A DNA stretch of 64,000 bases from Phalacrocorax aristotelis (lineage: Eukaryota; Chordata; Aves; Suliformes; Phalacrocoracidae), in assembly GCF_949628215.1 (NCBI RefSeq), contig NC_134282.1:11592223-11656222 (forward strand). The letters run 5' to 3'. Shown piece by piece: positions 25,401 through 38,885 of this stretch. The first letter of the stretch is position 1. The number at the start of each line of letters is the position of its first letter. The position numbers and the translations under genes were made by a program. Under the pieces are notes generated by a model. That model searched no databases. It was not told the DNA's origin and saw only the letters and a program-made list of their open reading frames with translations.

Positions 25401-27069
25401 TCAAGCTCCCCAGTCCATAAACATGCCTTCAACCCTGTAAAGATTAAATTTGAAGAGGGAAAGGGCACAGACAGGTCAGGTACCCACCTTACAGCAAGGG
25501 TAGGCCTCCACTTGCAAAAGCCCAGCTGTGTGTGGGCCTAGAACAACCAGCATCCCAGAGGAGTAATCTGGGATACTAATTGATCTGCAGGTACCTTCTC
25601 AACCCCTCTAACATACCTTTCTAAATAATGTCTGGAGACCAAGGCATATTTGTGCAGGGCATCAGTAATATGTAATTTTTATGTATGTGTGTAAAGCTAA
25701 ATACACGTGCTAATTAGCAATTATTGATTTTAGAGGGAATTAGGTACCTAAACATTTCTTTAAATCTGGCTTCAGCTGCAGGGTGTAGCAATAATCTGCT
25801 CTGGATATTTAGCAATGCATAAAAAGGCTGGTTCCCCATTGCCCTGAGGACAGAGAGATGATTAAAGATTATCCCAGAAACGGTTTGTTTCATTAAAAGC
25901 CAATATGCTCCAAAAGATTCTTTCCACCCACATTTCTTCCCAACTGACACCCATAGAGCATAAGTGCACATACAGAGTGGGCAGGAGGCTGGCTGCACTT
26001 TCTTGAGAGCTCAGCATTTCGGTGAAACAGTTATAATATTCTTCAGTCATCCTTCAAAAAAAAAAAAAAGAAAAAAAAAGAAAAAACGAAAGAGAAAACA
26101 AATACCTTTCCTCTCCCTATAAAGTTTCTCTACCCAAAAAAGGTCCTGGTGCCCAAGTGTCTATATGCCCATCCTCATGGCTGCAGAGTGACCTGAGTGA
26201 CCTGCCATCCCCACGTACTCCCAGGCTTCCTGTGCCTGCAAGCTCCCTGTGGGTGCAAGAGCTATTTGAAGGGATTCGGGGAAGCACAGCCACAGTCTGC
26301 TCTTGCTCAGTGCCTCAGGGGATGCAAGGATGTATTTCCTCCATGCATCGTATATTACTTTGGAAAATACATGCCATCTGATGGGAATTTACATGCAGCC
26401 AGGATGTTTTCTTGTATTGTGAATTTGCCTTAAATCCTCCTGTTACTTCATATAAACGTTAGCATGATCTAGTCTGAAAGATGTGCTACAGCTCCTGCTG
26501 GTTAGGCCAGCTGTGCCTAAAGCAGCCCACAGCAGACAGAAGTGGGGAGACACTCAGGCTAAAGAAACGATGAAAGAATCCTAAATTTCGGCTCTTCAGT
26601 TGGGGTAAAAAACACCACTGAGCAATTTGTATTGGTCCAATGTTCTCAGGCAAGCAACTCCTCTGGGCACACAGCCCATCCGAGGAAGAAAAGGGGTTGT
26701 TATTCTGGGAAAAAACACCCTAATTTCTTTCTCACCCTTCCCTCAGGCTCATCCTGGAATGGAGCTGCCGGGTTATGGCTGCTCACCATCCACAACCATT
26801 TGGGCTCTCTGCAGCGAGTTGCGCTCCTCTCCTGCCCCCCTCTGAGCCCCCCAAAACCCCACAAAGAGCAGTGCAGAGCCACCCCCCAGCTTTGCCATTC
26901 AAACCCAGGTGCAATGGCTAAATGGGGAGTATCACCCTCATACTGTTGAGACCACCTAGCGCCACGGGGATTTCAGACGGCTTCCCTGCATGTGCATGGC
27001 TCCAAGCTCCTGTGGTGTGCAGGACACTCATCAGAAATGAAACACTGGGTGAGCAATATAATTTCTCTC
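13479..27069. other. Non-coding DNA
   Basis: About 13.6 kb with no recognisable exon. Frames here are short and unlike known families. Simple tracts include T-runs near 14152 and 21603 (T16), A-rich near 14993 and an A/G tract at 26056-26100. AT-rich, repeat-poor blocks at about 14560-14800 and 15780-16300 carry TAATTA homeodomain-like cores and may be conserved non-coding elements, which is inference only. Confidence 0.6.
16095..16108. promoter_or_regulatory. 14-bp perfect palindrome with a homeodomain core (AAGCTAATTAGCTT)
   Basis: The palindrome is exact over 14 bp and centres on TAATTA, the usual binding core for paired-type and other homeodomain dimers. It lies within an AT-rich, repeat-free block. 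Binding is inferred from the motif alone. Confidence 0.35.
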
Positions 27070-27091
27070 TTTTTTTTCCCCCCCCCCCCCC
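27070..27091. repeat. T8-C14 polypyrimidine tract
   Basis: Eight T bases are followed by fourteen C bases. The opposite strand is a G14 run that could form a quadruplex or triplex. Length is likely to vary and to be prone to sequencing error. Confidence 0.9.
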
Positions 27092-28353
27092 TTTAATGAA
27101 TGCAACAATACCAGCACAGTTTTGATAAAAGATTCCCTCTGGCAAAAGAATCATAAAACAGGAATATGATAAACCCTCTGTCTGCTCAAAGCTGTATATT
27201 GGCTCTGGAATTTTTATTTTTTTAAGTTCCACTCTAAAGTCCATAAACTTGGGCCAAAGTTTATAGAAGTTAGTTTATTAATCTTGAACAGGATTTGCTC
27301 CTGTGAAATGTTCATTGCAGCTCCTCCTCCTTCATACTTGTAGAAATAGACACGAAACTAGCCATAGAAAAGCAAAGATTCCTCATGCCATTGCCCCTGT
27401 CAGCTCCTTAGGGGCAAGAAAAAGTCCTGCTCACCTTCTTTTGATCACCTGTCCACAAGTATTGATTTTAGGCCTTCTATTTCCTACTGAATAGTATATC
27501 AGTAACCCAAGACCATACGAAAACAGGAAAGTTTGGCAGGGCTTTGCTGTACAGGAATCATCGTTTGGAGGGGCATCAATATAAGATAAACAGCTCTCAC
27601 AGGTTTAAATACATTTTAAAAAATAAAGCCTAAGAAATAGCAGCTCATTGAGGTCAATTCTCCAGACCACACTGTGCGCTGCTGTTTCACGCGCTGCCCT
27701 GAGACCCGTGGCCATCAGCCTCAGCCTCCCTTCCAAGCAGGGGCTCTGCCTCCCCCCATCACAGAGTGGCCTTTGTTTTTCCATCCATTTCTCAAAAAAG
27801 AAAAATAATCAGAAATCAGCTTGCAAACTGAGAAAGGATGGTGAGAGCTGCCCATACAGCTAGAAATCAGAGCTGAATTAAGTGTGATGGTGGGAAAAAG
27901 GAACCCTTTCTGCCAGGGTGGGTACTGGCTTTCCCAGCCCTTTCTCTGCACCTGATAACTTAAAATATGAGTGACATCAACGGTCTAAATACATCCTTGT
28001 AACATGCACCAGAGAAACATGCCAGCATTCCTCCACCAGGAAGATTTCCTGCATTTTAAATGTTTGAAGATTCCCTGGGGGTGTCATTTAATGGTGTGGT
28101 TCCTGTGCACTCTTCAGGGGAGTGCTGTATATAGTGCTATTCTTCTGAATATTTAATGAAAAAAACAAAACCAAACAAGCCCCAAACCCCAAAACGCTGA
28201 AGCAATCCCCCAAACACTTTGCAATCCTCTGGCTTTAGCAGAACACAGGGATCAATCCTGAAACAAAATGGTAACACTGAAGGCTGCTTGACACAAGATT
28301 GTGCTTCGAGAGTGAAATAAAAGTGCTCTTATTTTTAGAGCACTGAAGAATAC
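27092..28353. other. Non-coding DNA
   Basis: Nothing recognised beyond ordinary intergenic sequence. Confidence 0.6.
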
Positions 28354-28371
28354 GGGGGGGGGGGGGGGGGG
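28354..28371. repeat. G18 homopolymer
   Basis: Eighteen consecutive G bases, followed by TGGTGG. It could form a quadruplex, and the exact length in the sequence is doubtful for most sequencing chemistries. Confidence 0.9.
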
Positions 28372-28856
28372 TGGTGGAATAGGGCCATTGAAAGCTGTGG
28401 GAAGATCAGCACTTCTGAAAAACAGTCGTTTTATTGCAGCTAGGATTATTACATTAATATTCAGCCTTAAGGCCTACATTTTGTCAGCCTGTAAATAAAT
28501 CATGTATGTTAGAAATGCTTTCCCCAGCAGTGATGTTCTGCATCAGAAGTGGGTCTTTGCGCGGAGCTGGTGGTACGGCACCCAGCACAGCCATTGGGGT
28601 GAAACGGCCATATGCTCAGACCATAAAATCACTACATTGTTTTCAAATAGCTCTTCATTACATAAATAAAAAAGGTCTACTATTTAGTCAGCTGACAGAA
28701 TTATCAGGCAGGTAGAAGGTTTCAATGTGTCAAGACCAATGGCCTACCTCTTGAGAGGTACAAGCACGCGTCAGTGTCTGCCAGGGCTCTGCTTTACAGC
28801 TCAGACCACAGCTGCTGACTTGCTGGCACCACTGCTTCCTATGCCTGTGTTTCCAA

Positions 28857-28892
28857 AAGTATGATTATAAGTATGATTACAAGTATGATTAC
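28857..28892. repeat. 12-bp tandem repeat, three units (AAGTATGATTAY)
   Basis: Three abutting units at 28857, 28869 and 28881. The first ends in T and the other two in C. Confidence 0.9.
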
Positions 28893-30111
28893 ACCCTAGC
28901 AGCCAAACCCCGCCACTCAGAGGAATGGGGGAGGCAGTAGCAAAACGGCAACACGCTGCTTGGCCTTAGGATAAATTAATATTATGGCTTTTCTGAAAGT
29001 TTAAAGGTTTGATAATTGTGTTCTGCTTTTGCTTCTCTGAGTTGTTTTAGTGTAAACCATACAATTGCATTACAAGATGTTGATTACTATTTGATAAAAT
29101 ATTCATCAAAGGCAGTAACAGAGCTTCAGAAATATTTTCCTTGAAAAGCCTTGAAAACAAAGAAAGGCAAACCAGAATTATTAATTAACAATAATAGAAT
29201 TCTTGAGAGAATAGAAACCAGACCTTTGTTCTGAAATCCTTTTTGTTTTATGTCTTATACTCTCAGATTTTAAGAGGAATGTTTTCACAGCAAACTTAAA
29301 GTGATTTGTGGTTTTTATTTATGAGGCATAAAAATTAACAGACGTTTTTAGGAGTGCCTTTGCATGCTCAGTCACAAGACTATTTATATTGTCTTATTGT
29401 AGAAATGGAAACAATTAAGTGAAGTAGTGCCACATCTGAACACTTACTATGGCTCAGTGAGGACAGGGCTGTGGCAGAGGAACACCCCATGGATTTGACC
29501 CTGCACTTGGAGCCATGCACATCTTTCATCAAAGGTAAAGTTGGCTTTCATCAGTGGCAAAGGTGGCTTTACTTGCCCGCAGTGACCATTAATGGAGCAG
29601 CTCCGTAAGCTGGTGCAAGGTACTGGCTAAGAAACCACCTCAGTTTTACAAGGGTAGGATCTGGGTCTGCAGCAGTTGCGGTGTTTGTTAAGAGAGTGCA
29701 GAGACAGGGCTGGGGAAAAACAAATTATCAGGATGTGTTGGACCTTTTGAGATGGGAGGTAACAACAAACAGGGCAGGATGCAACCTCTAACTATATAAA
29801 CCTTAATAATTGAGTCTTTACATCCCCATGAGGCTGTAAACTATTCCTATTACCAATATCATGCCCAAGTGACAGAGAATAAAATATCAGATGTTAATCA
29901 ACTCACTCCTATCAGGAGCTGGAGGCTAGGAGATCTGCATTTTAAACAGGATGAGGAACTAGTCACACATAGTGCTGAGCATCTTCAGTCTTCAGTAAAG
30001 CCAGACCTTATGGAAAAAGCCTGAAGCTCAACCCCATTTCTCACCATTCCTTCCTACAGCAGCATCATTCCTGTAACTTGTGTTGGCTTATATGATTTCA
30101 TTTTGGTTACG

Positions 30112-30190
30112 TATTTTTAGATATATAAATATAATAAATACATAAAATATATAAAATAATATAATTTTTATTAAAAATGTATTTATTTTG
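30112..30190. repeat. AT-rich low-complexity tract
   Basis: Almost pure A/T over about 80 bp (ATAAATATAATAAATACATA and similar). Confidence 0.85.
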
Positions 30191-33100
30191 TTTCGTTGGG
30201 TCTTTTAAGTCTACCAATACTGTATAAACGTACATCAAATCTTACCTAGAAGCAGCCCAAAATTATCTGCTACAATTACCAATCATGTTGCTTCATTATT
30301 ACCTTGCATAAAATCACTCTTATTTAACAGCTGTAAGCTAGTCCTTATGAGCTTTGATGAACATTATTTACTGAAGTTGAAAACTAAAGTATCCATTTTC
30401 AGAGCAACACGCGTTGCATTGCAATAATTGTTGCTTTCTGGTGTTTAGGGTTGTTCTTTTTAATGGACATTTATGAAATAACAGTGCCATTTGATTAACT
30501 AATACTTCAAAATGAGAAATGTTGAGCTACGATGGACAGGGAGAAACAGGCAAAGTGGAAGGCCAAAAGAAATACCTCCACATAAATAACCGCATTAGTA
30601 TTGTGCAATTTAGCGTGAGTCCTAATGAAAATCTAATCAAAGGCAGCTTTATAGAGGTGAAGTAAAATCAGCACACGTGTGTAAAATGAAGTCACCAGTC
30701 ATTTTAATGGTAACAGTCCACAACCTCTCCTGACATTGCTTCCAGGAATGATATTTATAAATTGGCCTTGTTCTCTGTCTGTAGGAATGAGGCAGAAAGG
30801 CAGACATGCTCTGATGTGCCTGTTACCTCTGCTAGTTTGGAGAAGGGGGAATAGCAAGGCAACAGACACTGCAATAATTCTTCTTCCCTTTTGCAACACA
30901 AAATAGTCATTTTATAGCATTTCACCTCTGCTTTTATGATGAATAAATCTAAAAGCTTATTTTTCTACTAATTATAAAACATTGCCTGTGCTTCACAGAA
31001 ACAGTGGAAGTGCCTCAGTCATCAGTCTTTATTCACAGAAGTATCTCTGGACTCTTTCAATGTGTTGATTTTCTTCCCAAATAGAATATAATTTTGTTTT
31101 CATCATTAATTAGCCAGCCTGGTTTTTGTTTCCTTTTTCTGCCCTGCATGAAGTATCTTCAGTTTTCCATGATTTGCTATCTTCCTGGTAGTCTTTAGAA
31201 TAATCCCAGTTGAGGTCCCTCGTTAATTGCTTTCAGTGTATGGATTTTGATACCCTTCTTGCAAATTTATTTGAATTAACCCTGCTCCTCCATCCCCTTG
31301 TTAAGTGATAGAAATCAAATACATATCAATTATTCCAAGCATAAGTTGCCCAGTTTTAGCTTTGATTATAGACACAAGCCACCTGAATTCCTGTTGACAC
31401 CAACCCAGAAGTAATCACAGCGAGGAGAGTCTTTGACCTTGGGCAGAATAAACGACATACAGGATCAGCATTTTTTCAAGGTTGGGGCCACTTACCCATA
31501 CTCTCCTGTAGACTCCAGACCTCTGCAAGATGAACAGATAACTGTGTGTTACCCCCAGCTTTCAGTGGCCTTAAGGCAGGCTCCCCAGCCTTCCGCAACA
31601 CCTTTTCTCCAGCGCACTGTAATGAGCTAACAGGTGCAACTCTTGTTGAGTTCAATTCCCTCACACTGAGAACTCCCAGCTGAACCCTGCCTACATAACT
31701 CTGCTGAGCAGACCCACATCAGTAGCACTTGTGATCACATGTTCTGACATGGAAACAGTCCCTGCAGCCATTCAGGAGATGAACTTTACAAAGCACTTGT
31801 GATATGCACCCACTCCGTGGTCCTGACTCTTCTCAGAGGGGCACCAATCTAGAGTAGCTTCCATCAGGAGAGATATTTCAAGAATAGAAAAGAATGAGAT
31901 ATCTTACATCACCTTAATCTCTATATATGACTCAAATACAAGTGACTTTGCATTTCCCTACATATCACCAACTTGCTGAGCTCTCTGCATTTCTGGCGGT
32001 TATTATTAAAAAGCCAAGTTGCAGCAACTATCCACTGCCACCCTGTTTTTCCCGATGTCAGAAACAAAACTAATGATATTTGCTCATCTTGCATTTGTAG
32101 TGTTGAAAAGGAATCATTGTACCCTGCACCTCAATACTAGGCTGCAAGTTTAGTATAAGAGTCTCTTCAATCAGACTGGCTCCACTCCATTAACCTGGTA
32201 TCAGGGCAGCGTCAGTAGGTACACTGCTGCTGTCAGGCACTGCCATCTTAACATGCAGAGTACAAAACCTATCCAAAACTAGACAAGACTAAGACAGCGG
32301 CCAAAACAGTCCATCTTAAAATTTGCTGAGACATGTCATACTACTGTAAGTTATCTCCCTCTGTATTACTTGGATTGCAGTTTCCCAATAATAAATAATA
32401 TAGTCTTACAAATTTCAGTCTATACACTAAGTGTCCCTAGAAGTGCAGCAATGCTGGTTATCTGCCAAGTCAGAGATGAAATGGTCCCTTCCCCATTCTT
32501 GACATCTCCCAATTCACTAGGTAAATGAAATACACTGCTACAATTTTCTACTCAGCCATGCTGCATGTATGTAACATGACATCTGCTTTTCTTCTTTCCT
32601 AGTTAAATGTTTAGCTTAATAGGTCATTAAAAAAAAAAAAAAAAGGCATCAAACAAAGAGAAATCTATGTTGTTGAAAACTTCACTCTGTTATTTCTTAA
32701 CTTTGGGTGCATTGAACACTGACTAGATGGATATTAAAACTAAGGCAGGAAAGTACTGTAAAGTGCTCTAAATTGCATATAGAGTGCCTCATGAAAAAGA
32801 AAGTAATATCAGCCATCCTACCCACAGTCACTTCTAGCTCAAAATGCAAACTGAAGACTGAAACCTCCCCTGAGAAGTGTCACAAATGCCATGAAGCAGA
32901 AGGTCCGACATCCAGCGTGGGAGCTCCTCCCAGGCGCTGCCCTGGCAGTGCCTGCCCTTTGCAGCTGCTCAGCTCCCGCAGGCTCTCACAGCAGGCTCCT
33001 TGGCACCCCTACACGTCATAGCACATTCAGGTGACTCACCTGCCCGTACTTTAACTGCCAAGAGTTAGAACAGCAGCTGCTTCACAACCCATGTCCAGCA

Positions 33101-35652
33101 ACTGAGATGCCCTGGGACGCCAGGCAGTGGTGGTGACTTATGGTCCTACGTGGCCCTGCCCCAGCCACTCACACACTAAATAAGTTGGGGGGAAGCTTGC
33201 TAGGAGGACAGGCAGGAGGGAGGCATGTGGCACTGTGTGACACAGCAGTGACACTATCAAATCCTGTTGTTCCTCTTCACCTGCCCTGCTGGGGCAGGGA
33301 AAGAAAGTGGGAGACGGTCTCTGGTTTTGTCAGCTGTAATCAATATGTCACATTTTCACATATACCCTACTCTGCAAAAGTCTGCTTGCACCCAGCCCCT
33401 GCTCTGCAGGCGGAGCTTTTGTATAATCACTTGTTCAGGGAAACCCAACTGTAGGCAGCTGGGGCTGAGGGACACTGCTAGTGCCTCTGCTCAGCACACC
33501 CAGTGCCACCCTGGCAGCTGCCCGCGGGCTCAGGAGCGAGCAGGGGGACTCTGAGCACCTGGGGAAGGCAGCGCAGGGGCTACCAAAGGGGACCGGGGAG
33601 CTGAACCATTTATGAGTCTCTTGCCCCATAATAGAGAAGAATTCCTTGCTCTGAGATCTGGGACTCGGGAAGGCAATGAACTGCACGGGAAAAGTGATTC
33701 ATGACAGAAATATTACTCAGTGGTTCTTTATTAGCCTTGCAGCTGTCGGCAGGCACACCAACATTGAGTCGGCCTAAGCAGGCAGGGGACAATACCAGGA
33801 GGGATTCAATTCTCCCTCCAGCCACGGCTCGACACAAACCCCAGCAAGAGTGGACAACCGCTGCCGCTGGCGGGGACGTACCATGCAACCTCACTGCAGC
33901 TCCTCCAGACGCTCCCAGCCAGGGTTGGTGGAGAGAGTACGTGTCCAGCCACTGCTGGTATCTGTTCCAGGGCTGCAAAGGTACATATTTGTTTCAGTAA
34001 CCGTGATCTTGGCAGGCGAGAGAGGCGGCTCCAGCATGCTTTTTTATACATACATATTTTGGACTCCCACCGAGAGTTATTAGTTATTAAAAAGCAATCA
34101 AATGAGGCTGGCTTTGGAGTAGATTTGTTAGCCATGTGATATCAATTAAGCCCCAGTCTCCTGACTGCAAGGAATTGACATTACCTCATAGACAAGCAGA
34201 ATTAAATTCCTTCTCTCCCTCCCCCCCCTTTGAAGTTGGTAATGCCAAATATCTTCCACATTCCCAAGGAAAATGTTGCAGTTATCCTGAATATGTGGAT
34301 GCCTTCAAGTTCGTAATTAATAGAGCTACGTAGCAAATGCTTTTGCTGGAGCATGCAGCAGCAGTGAAGGATTTGCTGGCCATACAGTGCTAAATAATGT
34401 GGTTATCAGTCCACTGAACAAAGCGGGGCTGGTCAGCTGAGCAGCTGCCCACCGAGCCCCAGGAAGACTGACAGGTCAGATATTATGTCGCTTGTTAATT
34501 ACCAGAGAAAGCAAGGGTTTTCTTTACTCACAAATAGTGGGTTGCCACTAATGACAAACGTGCCTGTTCTCAATTCTTTGCAAAGTCTAACACTGCAAGC
34601 ACTTGCTCCCATGTTATGGGCTGAGGCAGCCGCTGTACTGTCAGTAGCATCACACATGGAAGTTGACCACAGAGGTGGACCAGTGGCCATAAATAGGACA
34701 CTGAGCAGGTAAAATGTAGCTGCAGCTTTTGCAACAATGAAAAATTAATACCACCTACTAGCTCCTACAGAGCTACGAAATGATTTGAAAGTTTCCACCC
34801 TCTCATGTTGGAGAGGAGTTCATATCTCAAACACCACGCTTGACATCAACTGGAAACCCTAACAGAAGGGTTAAGGCCAGTATTGACAATATGACAGTAT
34901 TTTAACAGATTTCTAAATCTTCCAAATAAGTCTCATTTAGATTTCACTACAGATATGTGTGTTTCCTTAACAGGCATGGTCTGGAAGTGCTTCTGTGATA
35001 CTGAGCATCAAGACATTTCCTCCTGGTACCTCTGCAGTTGTCAAACTGTCCTGTACACACCCAGCAACCCAGTCCGGCAAAGCCATAAAAGAATCTACAT
35101 AGAATATTTTGTAGACAAAATAATTGCTTAAGTGAATGCCATATTTCCTTTTCAAGGCAATTTTATCTTTGTGGCTTGTTTTTTTCAAGCTTGTCCATTT
35201 TAATACCAATGCCACAATTTAAGAACAGGGAGAATACTTTTGTCAGCCACATCGGCAGCAGCTTTGTATCTACAGTGCTATGCAAAATACATACACACAA
35301 CTTTCCATCAGAGTGCAAAATCACAAACAATTGCCAAATCAATTGAAATGAATATATTCCAGATTAACAGCTGTCTTGCCAATTAGTGAAAGATTGCCCA
35401 TTATCAGTTGCAATGGATGAAACTATTTTTTCATAGTTGTGTCAAACATACAGATATTTTTATGAGTGAGAAAACTACCATTAAAATAACTGCTATAAAA
35501 CATTCCAGTTCAAATAGTAGATATTCAAGGTTATGAACTGTGGTTTTAAGAGCAGACTGGTTAAAAGCAACAAAGCACTGCGGAACATTTTTTTAGTTAC
35601 GTAAAGATGTACTCTACACAAACCTGTGTACCTGACACGGCCTGTAATGAGA

Positions 35653-35716
35653 TTTTATACAAATATATATTTTATATGTGTTTTTATGTGTACTATGCAT
35701 ATATATTTATATGAAA
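35653..35716. repeat. TA-rich low-complexity tract
   Basis: Repeated TATAT and TTTATATG words. It lies 225 bp left of the 1373-bp tandem duplication. Confidence 0.8.
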
Positions 35717-35940
35717 TGAATACTTTTTGGAAATTATTTAGCTTCTGCTCTACGGTTCAGTCACAGCATCTTCATTGCTTTGCCCTGTTTCTATGACTTG
35801 AGATGATATAATGCACTGTAGGGGAACTCCTACAGAATTTTAGACAGATTTACTATACCTTAGACAAGACTAACCAATACATCGCATATTATTTCCATCA
35901 GCTAGAATCAGGGCTTAAGTCTTGCATTTGGGATTTGTAT

Positions 35941-37313
35941 TTTAGGTGTACCCAGATTTCTTGTTGGTAAAAGGGTTTGTTTTCATAGTCGTAAAGACCT
36001 ATTTGCAAATCATACCTTTCTGAGGCCTATGGATGGAGGGATTTCAGGTCCAGTTCAAGGGCTGAGGTAATATTTATGGCTTTGATAAGGTTTCACACAG
36101 CTGGACAAAAGCCAAAGATGAGACATTCCTGGCTGAAAGGATTCAGCTGTCGAATAAAGCACCGAGACCAGACAAACCAGGGGTCCACCTGTTCTTACAT
36201 TCTCCTGGAAGACCTTTTGCTTTAAAAAGTCTTTTCCGTCATAATCCATCACCTCCACAACCTATTCTCAGGAGCAGGTCACACCAACTTCAGAACTGGG
36301 AATAACCCAAGGGTCCATGATCTCCACTGTAGTTGCTGATGTGTCAACAGCCAGCACCCCAGAGGCACACCAACACAGAGGATAAAAGTCTCCCCATTTT
36401 CCACTGTCATACAGATTTTAAGGAGGGGTTTTCTGTTGAAGCACAGAGGTGATGTTAAAACATGACTTACATCAGGTGCTACTAATACCCAGTGGAGCCC
36501 AAGGAGGGAGTGAAAAGTACAGCCTCATTGCCGTGTGTCCCACAGCAAACACCAACGGCCTCTTGACCACACTCCCATGATCAAAATGGAGAGCCCAGAC
36601 CTTGCATGGGACAGCAAGTGTAGTGTATAGGAAAGGTGAGCAGCCCAATGAAAGAAAATCTGGTTTGAGGGAGTTGGTTTATTTGACAGGAAAGGTCAGC
36701 TTAAGGGGGAGAAAAACCAGAGGCTATAAGAGGAAACAGCAGTTGTAGAGGCTGCTGACACCCACATTTGAGCAAGGAAACTGAACAAGATCCACAATCC
36801 TGAACGCAGAAAATTCAAGTGAGAAAACCATGGAGGAGTCAACAGGCCAAGTAATGGTATCAATAGAAAGGAGCTTTCTGCAAAGACAAAGACATCTACC
36901 CCAGCTCAACTCATTATTACATTATCTCAATTTTAAGGTTACCTGCCCCTGACATAAATCTATTCAAGCCAGATCTACTTTTACATTATATTTTTGGCTG
37001 GTATTCAAGTATCTCCACCATCAATCTGGTCTCTCCTTCCCAGCCACATCTTGACTCCTTCATTTGTTACCTGCCTTTGGCTTTTACAAATAGGAGCAGG
37101 GCTTACAGAAAACAGCAGAAACCTTCACGCAAAGCCCTCTGGCATTCCTTGAGTGCTGTAATACCACACACTCATCAAACAGATGTGTGTCATCAATGTG
37201 TCTGCCATTCACTGGCAAAATTAAGCTGAGTTAAAGTTGTCCAGATAGGCTTATGTTTGACATTTCTGAACTTTGGAGTGCTTGACTTTCTAAAGTCAAT
37301 GTAAAAAAAAGAA
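35941..37313. repeat. Tandem duplication, copy 1 (1373 bp)
   Basis: This block is repeated head to tail at 37314-38686. I found no mismatch in the stretches compared by eye, including all the minus-strand open frames and the A8 run near the end. It starts at TTTAGGTGTACCC. The contents are ordinary single-copy-looking DNA with no recognisable gene or transposon ends. Confidence 0.97.
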
Positions 37314-38686
37314 TTTAGGTGTACCCAGATTTCTTGTTGGTAAAAGGGTTTGTTTTCATAGTCGTAAAGACCTATTTGCAAATCATACCTTTCTGAGGCC
37401 TATGGATGGAGGGATTTCAGGTCCAGTTCAAGGGCTGAGGTAATATTTATGGCTTTGATAAGGTTTCACACAGCTGGACAAAAGCCAAAGATGAGACATT
37501 CCTGGCTGAAAGGATTCAGCTGTCGAATAAAGCACCGAGACCAGACAAACCAGGGGTCCACCTGTTCTTACATTCTCCTGGAAGACCTTTTGCTTTAAAA
37601 AGTCTTTTCCGTCATAATCCATCACCTCCACAACCTATTCTCAGGAGCAGGTCACACCAACTTCAGAACTGGGAATAACCCAAGGGTCCATGATCTCCAC
37701 TGTAGTTGCTGATGTGTCAACAGCCAGCACCCCAGAGGCACACCAACACAGAGGATAAAAGTCTCCCCATTTTCCACTGTCATACAGATTTTAAGGAGGG
37801 GTTTTCTGTTGAAGCACAGAGGTGATGTTAAAACATGACTTACATCAGGTGCTACTAATACCCAGTGGAGCCCAAGGAGGGAGTGAAAAGTACAGCCTCA
37901 TTGCCGTGTGTCCCACAGCAAACACCAACGGCCTCTTGACCACACTCCCATGATCAAAATGGAGAGCCCAGACCTTGCATGGGACAGCAAGTGTAGTGTA
38001 TAGGAAAGGTGAGCAGCCCAATGAAAGAAAATCTGGTTTGAGGGAGTTGGTTTATTTGACAGGAAAGGTCAGCTTAAGGGGGAGAAAAACCAGAGGCTAT
38101 AAGAGGAAACAGCAGTTGTAGAGGCTGCTGACACCCACATTTGAGCAAGGAAACTGAACAAGATCCACAATCCTGAACGCAGAAAATTCAAGTGAGAAAA
38201 CCATGGAGGAGTCAACAGGCCAAGTAATGGTATCAATAGAAAGGAGCTTTCTGCAAAGACAAAGACATCTACCCCAGCTCAACTCATTATTACATTATCT
38301 CAATTTTAAGGTTACCTGCCCCTGACATAAATCTATTCAAGCCAGATCTACTTTTACATTATATTTTTGGCTGGTATTCAAGTATCTCCACCATCAATCT
38401 GGTCTCTCCTTCCCAGCCACATCTTGACTCCTTCATTTGTTACCTGCCTTTGGCTTTTACAAATAGGAGCAGGGCTTACAGAAAACAGCAGAAACCTTCA
38501 CGCAAAGCCCTCTGGCATTCCTTGAGTGCTGTAATACCACACACTCATCAAACAGATGTGTGTCATCAATGTGTCTGCCATTCACTGGCAAAATTAAGCT
38601 GAGTTAAAGTTGTCCAGATAGGCTTATGTTTGACATTTCTGAACTTTGGAGTGCTTGACTTTCTAAAGTCAATGTAAAAAAAAGAA
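37314..38686. repeat. Tandem duplication, copy 2 (1373 bp)
   Basis: Second copy, with an exact offset of 1373. The match to copy 1 runs through the GAATT at 38684-38688, so the break points share only a 2-bp TT. Such short homology fits either end-joining or replication slippage in the genome, or an assembly error. Confidence 0.97.
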
Positions 38687-38885
38687 TTGAAGGACAAGAA
38701 TATTTGTCACCAAGGGACGGTTTTCAGAAAGAATCTCTGGCCAGCCTCAGGAACCAGCACTGCCCCAAAACGCATGGCCCACCAGTGTCCAGATGCTTGT
38801 AGAAATATTTTTTCTACTGATGCTCATTGCGCACAAGAAACTGCCAACAAACCAAGAGGCTTTCAAATGCTCTGGATGATTTTAA

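Larger units (their letters stand above)
28893..35940. other. Non-coding DNA
   Basis: No gene recognised. There are AT-rich tracts at 30112-30190 and 35653-35716, an A16 run at 32629-32644, and a GC-richer interval at about 33480-34030 with a modest number of CpGs but no associated open frame or splice pattern I can support as a first exon. The block around 35340-35420 is repeat-free and contains CAATTAG and CAGCTG motifs. Confidence 0.6.

Noticed and set aside
36055..38282. Repeated minus-strand frames of 67 and 61 codons, each present twice
   Set aside because: They are duplicated only because the 1373-bp block is duplicated; they show no protein family signature and are no longer than background frames.
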